DNA from: Pseudomonadota bacterium
GTDB lineage: Bacteria; Pseudomonadota; Alphaproteobacteria; Rhizobiales; Xanthobacteraceae
Assembly: GCA_023431725.1 (NCBI GenBank)
Contig: JAEYVN010000121.1
Coordinates: 1-6,986 of the forward strand
DNA length: 6,986 bases
Direction of reading: 5' to 3'
A program made the translations under genes and the position numbers. How positions within the stretch are numbered: position 1 is the stretch's first letter; each line of letters begins with the position of its first letter. The notes below the pieces were generated by a model, which was given only the letters and a program-made list of their open reading frames with translations, was not told the DNA's origin and did no database searches. Shown here one piece after another: positions 5,570-6,986 of this stretch.

Positions 5570-6986
5570 CGGGTTTGGCCCGTCACGTTTTCGATCGAGG
5601 CGGCTTTGCTCGCGCCCGGATTTTTATTGTTCACGGCTTGCTGATACTGGGACACCAGCGCATTGACCGAGGCTGACGACATGTCGAGCACCGGCTTCGG
5701 ATAGAAGCCGAACAACAGCGTCAGGACCACCAGCGGGACGAAGGTCAGGATTTCGCGCGCGCTGACATCCTGGATGTTGAGCAGCTTCGGCTTCTCGAGC
5801 TTGCCGAAAATCACCTTCCGGTAGAGCCACAGCGCGTAGCATGCCGACAAGATAACGCCGAGCGTCGCCAGCGTCGCCGCCATCACGTTGACCTTGAAGG
5901 TGCCGAGCAGCGTCAGGAATTCACCGACGAAGCCGGAGGTGCCGGGCAAGCCGACATTGGCCATGGTGAACAGCATGAAAATCGCCGCATAGATCGGCAT
6001 GCGCTCCACGAGGCCGCCATAGGCCTTGATCTCGCGCGTATGGATGCGGTCGTAGACGACACCGACGCAGAGGAAGAGCGCGCCGGAGACGATGCCGTGC
6101 GAGATCATCTGGAAGACCGCGCCGCCGACACCCTGCGCCGTGGTGGCGAAGATGCCCATCGTCACGAAGCCCATGTGAGCGACCGACGAATAGGCAATCA
6201 GCTTCTTCATGTCCTCCTGCATCATCGCCACCAGCGAGGTGTAGACGATGGCGACCACGGACAACGCGAAGATGAGCGGTGTGAAATCGGCCGAGGCGAG
6301 CGGGAACATCGGGATCGAGAAGCGCAGGAAGCCGTAGCCGCCCATCTTCAGGAGCACGGCCGCCAGCACCACGGAGCCGGCGGTCGGCGCCTCAACGTGC
6401 GCATCCGGCAACCAGGTGTGCACCGGCCACATCGGCATCTTGACCGCGAAGGATGCGAAGAAGGCCAGCCAAGCCCAGGTCTGCAATTCGCGCGGGAAGG
6501 AATGCTTGAGCAGGGTCGGGATGTCGGTCGTGCCGGCACTCCAGTACATCGCCATGATGGCGAGCAGCATCAGCACCGAGCCGAGCAGCGTGTAGAGGAA
6601 GAATTTGAAGCTTGCATACACCCGGCGCTGTCCGCCCCAGATGCCGATGATCAGGAACATCGGGATCAGGCCGGCCTCGAAAAACAGATAGAACACCACG
6701 AGGTCGAGGGCCGCGAAGGTGCCCACCATCATCGTCTCGAGGACGAGGAAGGCGATCATGTATTCCTTGACGCGATGCTGGATCGAATCCCAGCTGGCGA
6801 TGATGCAGATCGGCATGATCGCGGTGGTCAGGATCACGAGCGGCAGCGAGATGCCGTCGACGCCCATGTGGTAGGACGCATAGCCGCCCAGCCAGCGCGC
6901 CTTTTCGACGAACTGGAATTCGGCGGTCGTCGGGTTGAAGCGCCAGACCAGGACCAGCGAGACCGCGAAGGTGATCAGCGTGGTCC
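5566..6986 (-). CDS. nuoM: NADH-quinone oxidoreductase subunit M, missing its N-terminus (cut by window edge)
   Basis: An antiporter-like proton-pumping membrane subunit of complex I. The window holds 472 codons plus the stop. The frame is open to the right edge, and about 30 N-terminal residues are probably missing, since the family is near 500 residues. The visible part starts [18 protein letters not shown], so an apparent ATG at 6867 ([10 protein letters not shown]) is internal and not the start. Counting from the first visible residue, the proton-channel residues are E103 in [12 protein letters not shown]182 in [17 protein letters not shown]213 in LLKMGGYG and E355 in GFVGEFL. The spacings K182-K213 and K213-E355 equal those of the E. 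coli residues K234, K265 and E407. The C-terminus carries a hydrophilic tail of about 35 residues. The stop overlaps the nuoN start by four bases, so the two genes are translationally coupled. Confidence 0.97.
   Translation of the reverse strand, partial: TTLITFAVSLVLVWRFNPTTAEFQFVEKARWLGGYASYHMGVDGISLPLVILTTAIMPICIIASWDSIQHRVKEYMIAFLVLETMMVGTFAALDLVVFYLFFEAGLIPMFLIIGIWGGQRRVYASFKFFLYTLLGSVLMLLAIMAMYWSAGTTDIPTLLKHSFPRELQTWAWLAFFASFAVKMPMWPVHTWLPDAHVEAPTAGSVVLAAVLLKMGGYGFLRFSIPMFPLASADFTPLIFALSVVAIVYTSLVAMMQEDMKKLIAYSSVAHMGFVTMGIFATTAQGVGGAVFQMISHGIVSGALFLCVGVVYDRIHTREIKAYGGLVERMPIYAAIFMLFTMANVGLPGTSGFVGEFLTLLGTFKVNVMAATLATLGVILSACYALWLYRKVIFGKLEKPKLLNIQDVSAREILTFVPLVVLTLLFGFYPKPVLDMSSASVNALVSQYQQAVNNKNPGASKAASIENVTGQTR

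Noticed and set aside
4901..5644. 247-residue plus-strand ORF with charged, Gln-rich composition
   Set aside because: Antisense to nuoN and the nuoM 3' end, with the same shadow composition and no start signal or motif.
5566..6867. nuoM as a complete 433-residue protein starting at the ATG at 6867
   Set aside because: The frame is open to the right edge and the upstream 39 codons translate into a typical NuoM N-terminal helix, so that ATG is internal.
1..6986. Mobile elements, CRISPR arrays, attachment sites or phage-defence genes
   Set aside because: No repeat arrays, transposase or integrase motifs, or defence-type domains were seen on either strand; the region reads as conserved core chromosome.

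Overview
The window reads as chromosomal DNA from a GC-rich alphaproteobacterium of the order Rhizobiales, most like the Bradyrhizobium / Rhodopseudomonas / Nitrobacter / Afipia lineage. This rests on the protein sequences (NuoM and NuoN, an RNase J of alphaproteobacterial type, a DUF1467 membrane protein, a DUF2188 protein) and on the gene order nuoM-nuoN-birA-rnj-mce-DUF1467-(DUF2188)-proS, which I recall as typical of that lineage. No database search was possible, so the genus is an inference.

All recognisable protein genes lie on the minus strand and are read from the right edge towards the left. From right to left: the 3' part of nuoM (cut by the right edge), complete nuoN, birA (biotin-protein ligase), rnj (ribonuclease J), mce (methylmalonyl-CoA epimerase), a two-helix DUF1467 membrane protein, then after a 121-base gap a 77-residue DUF2188 protein, and finally the first 49 codons of proS (prolyl-tRNA synthetase), cut by the left edge. 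From nuoM to DUF1467 the genes are packed with overlapping or nearly touching stops and starts (ATGA, TGATG, GTGA, 7 bp, 8 bp). This is the layout of one translationally coupled operon tail behind the complex I (nuo) cluster.

Functionally, NuoM and NuoN are two antiporter-like proton-pumping subunits of NADH:quinone oxidoreductase. BirA attaches biotin to carboxylases such as propionyl-CoA carboxylase, and Mce epimerises the methylmalonyl-CoA which that carboxylase makes, so birA and mce are linked through one pathway. RNase J and ProS are housekeeping RNA-processing and translation functions.

The only long stretch without a protein gene is 149-563, between proS and the DUF2188 gene. On the plus strand, opposite to every gene here, it carries a promoter-like pair (about 284-312), a series of possible hairpins and a textbook intrinsic terminator (442-470). 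Together these suggest an unannotated small RNA of roughly 150 nt. This is the most interesting item in an otherwise ordinary conserved region. I see no mobile element, CRISPR array, tRNA or rRNA, and no evidence for a new multi-gene system.
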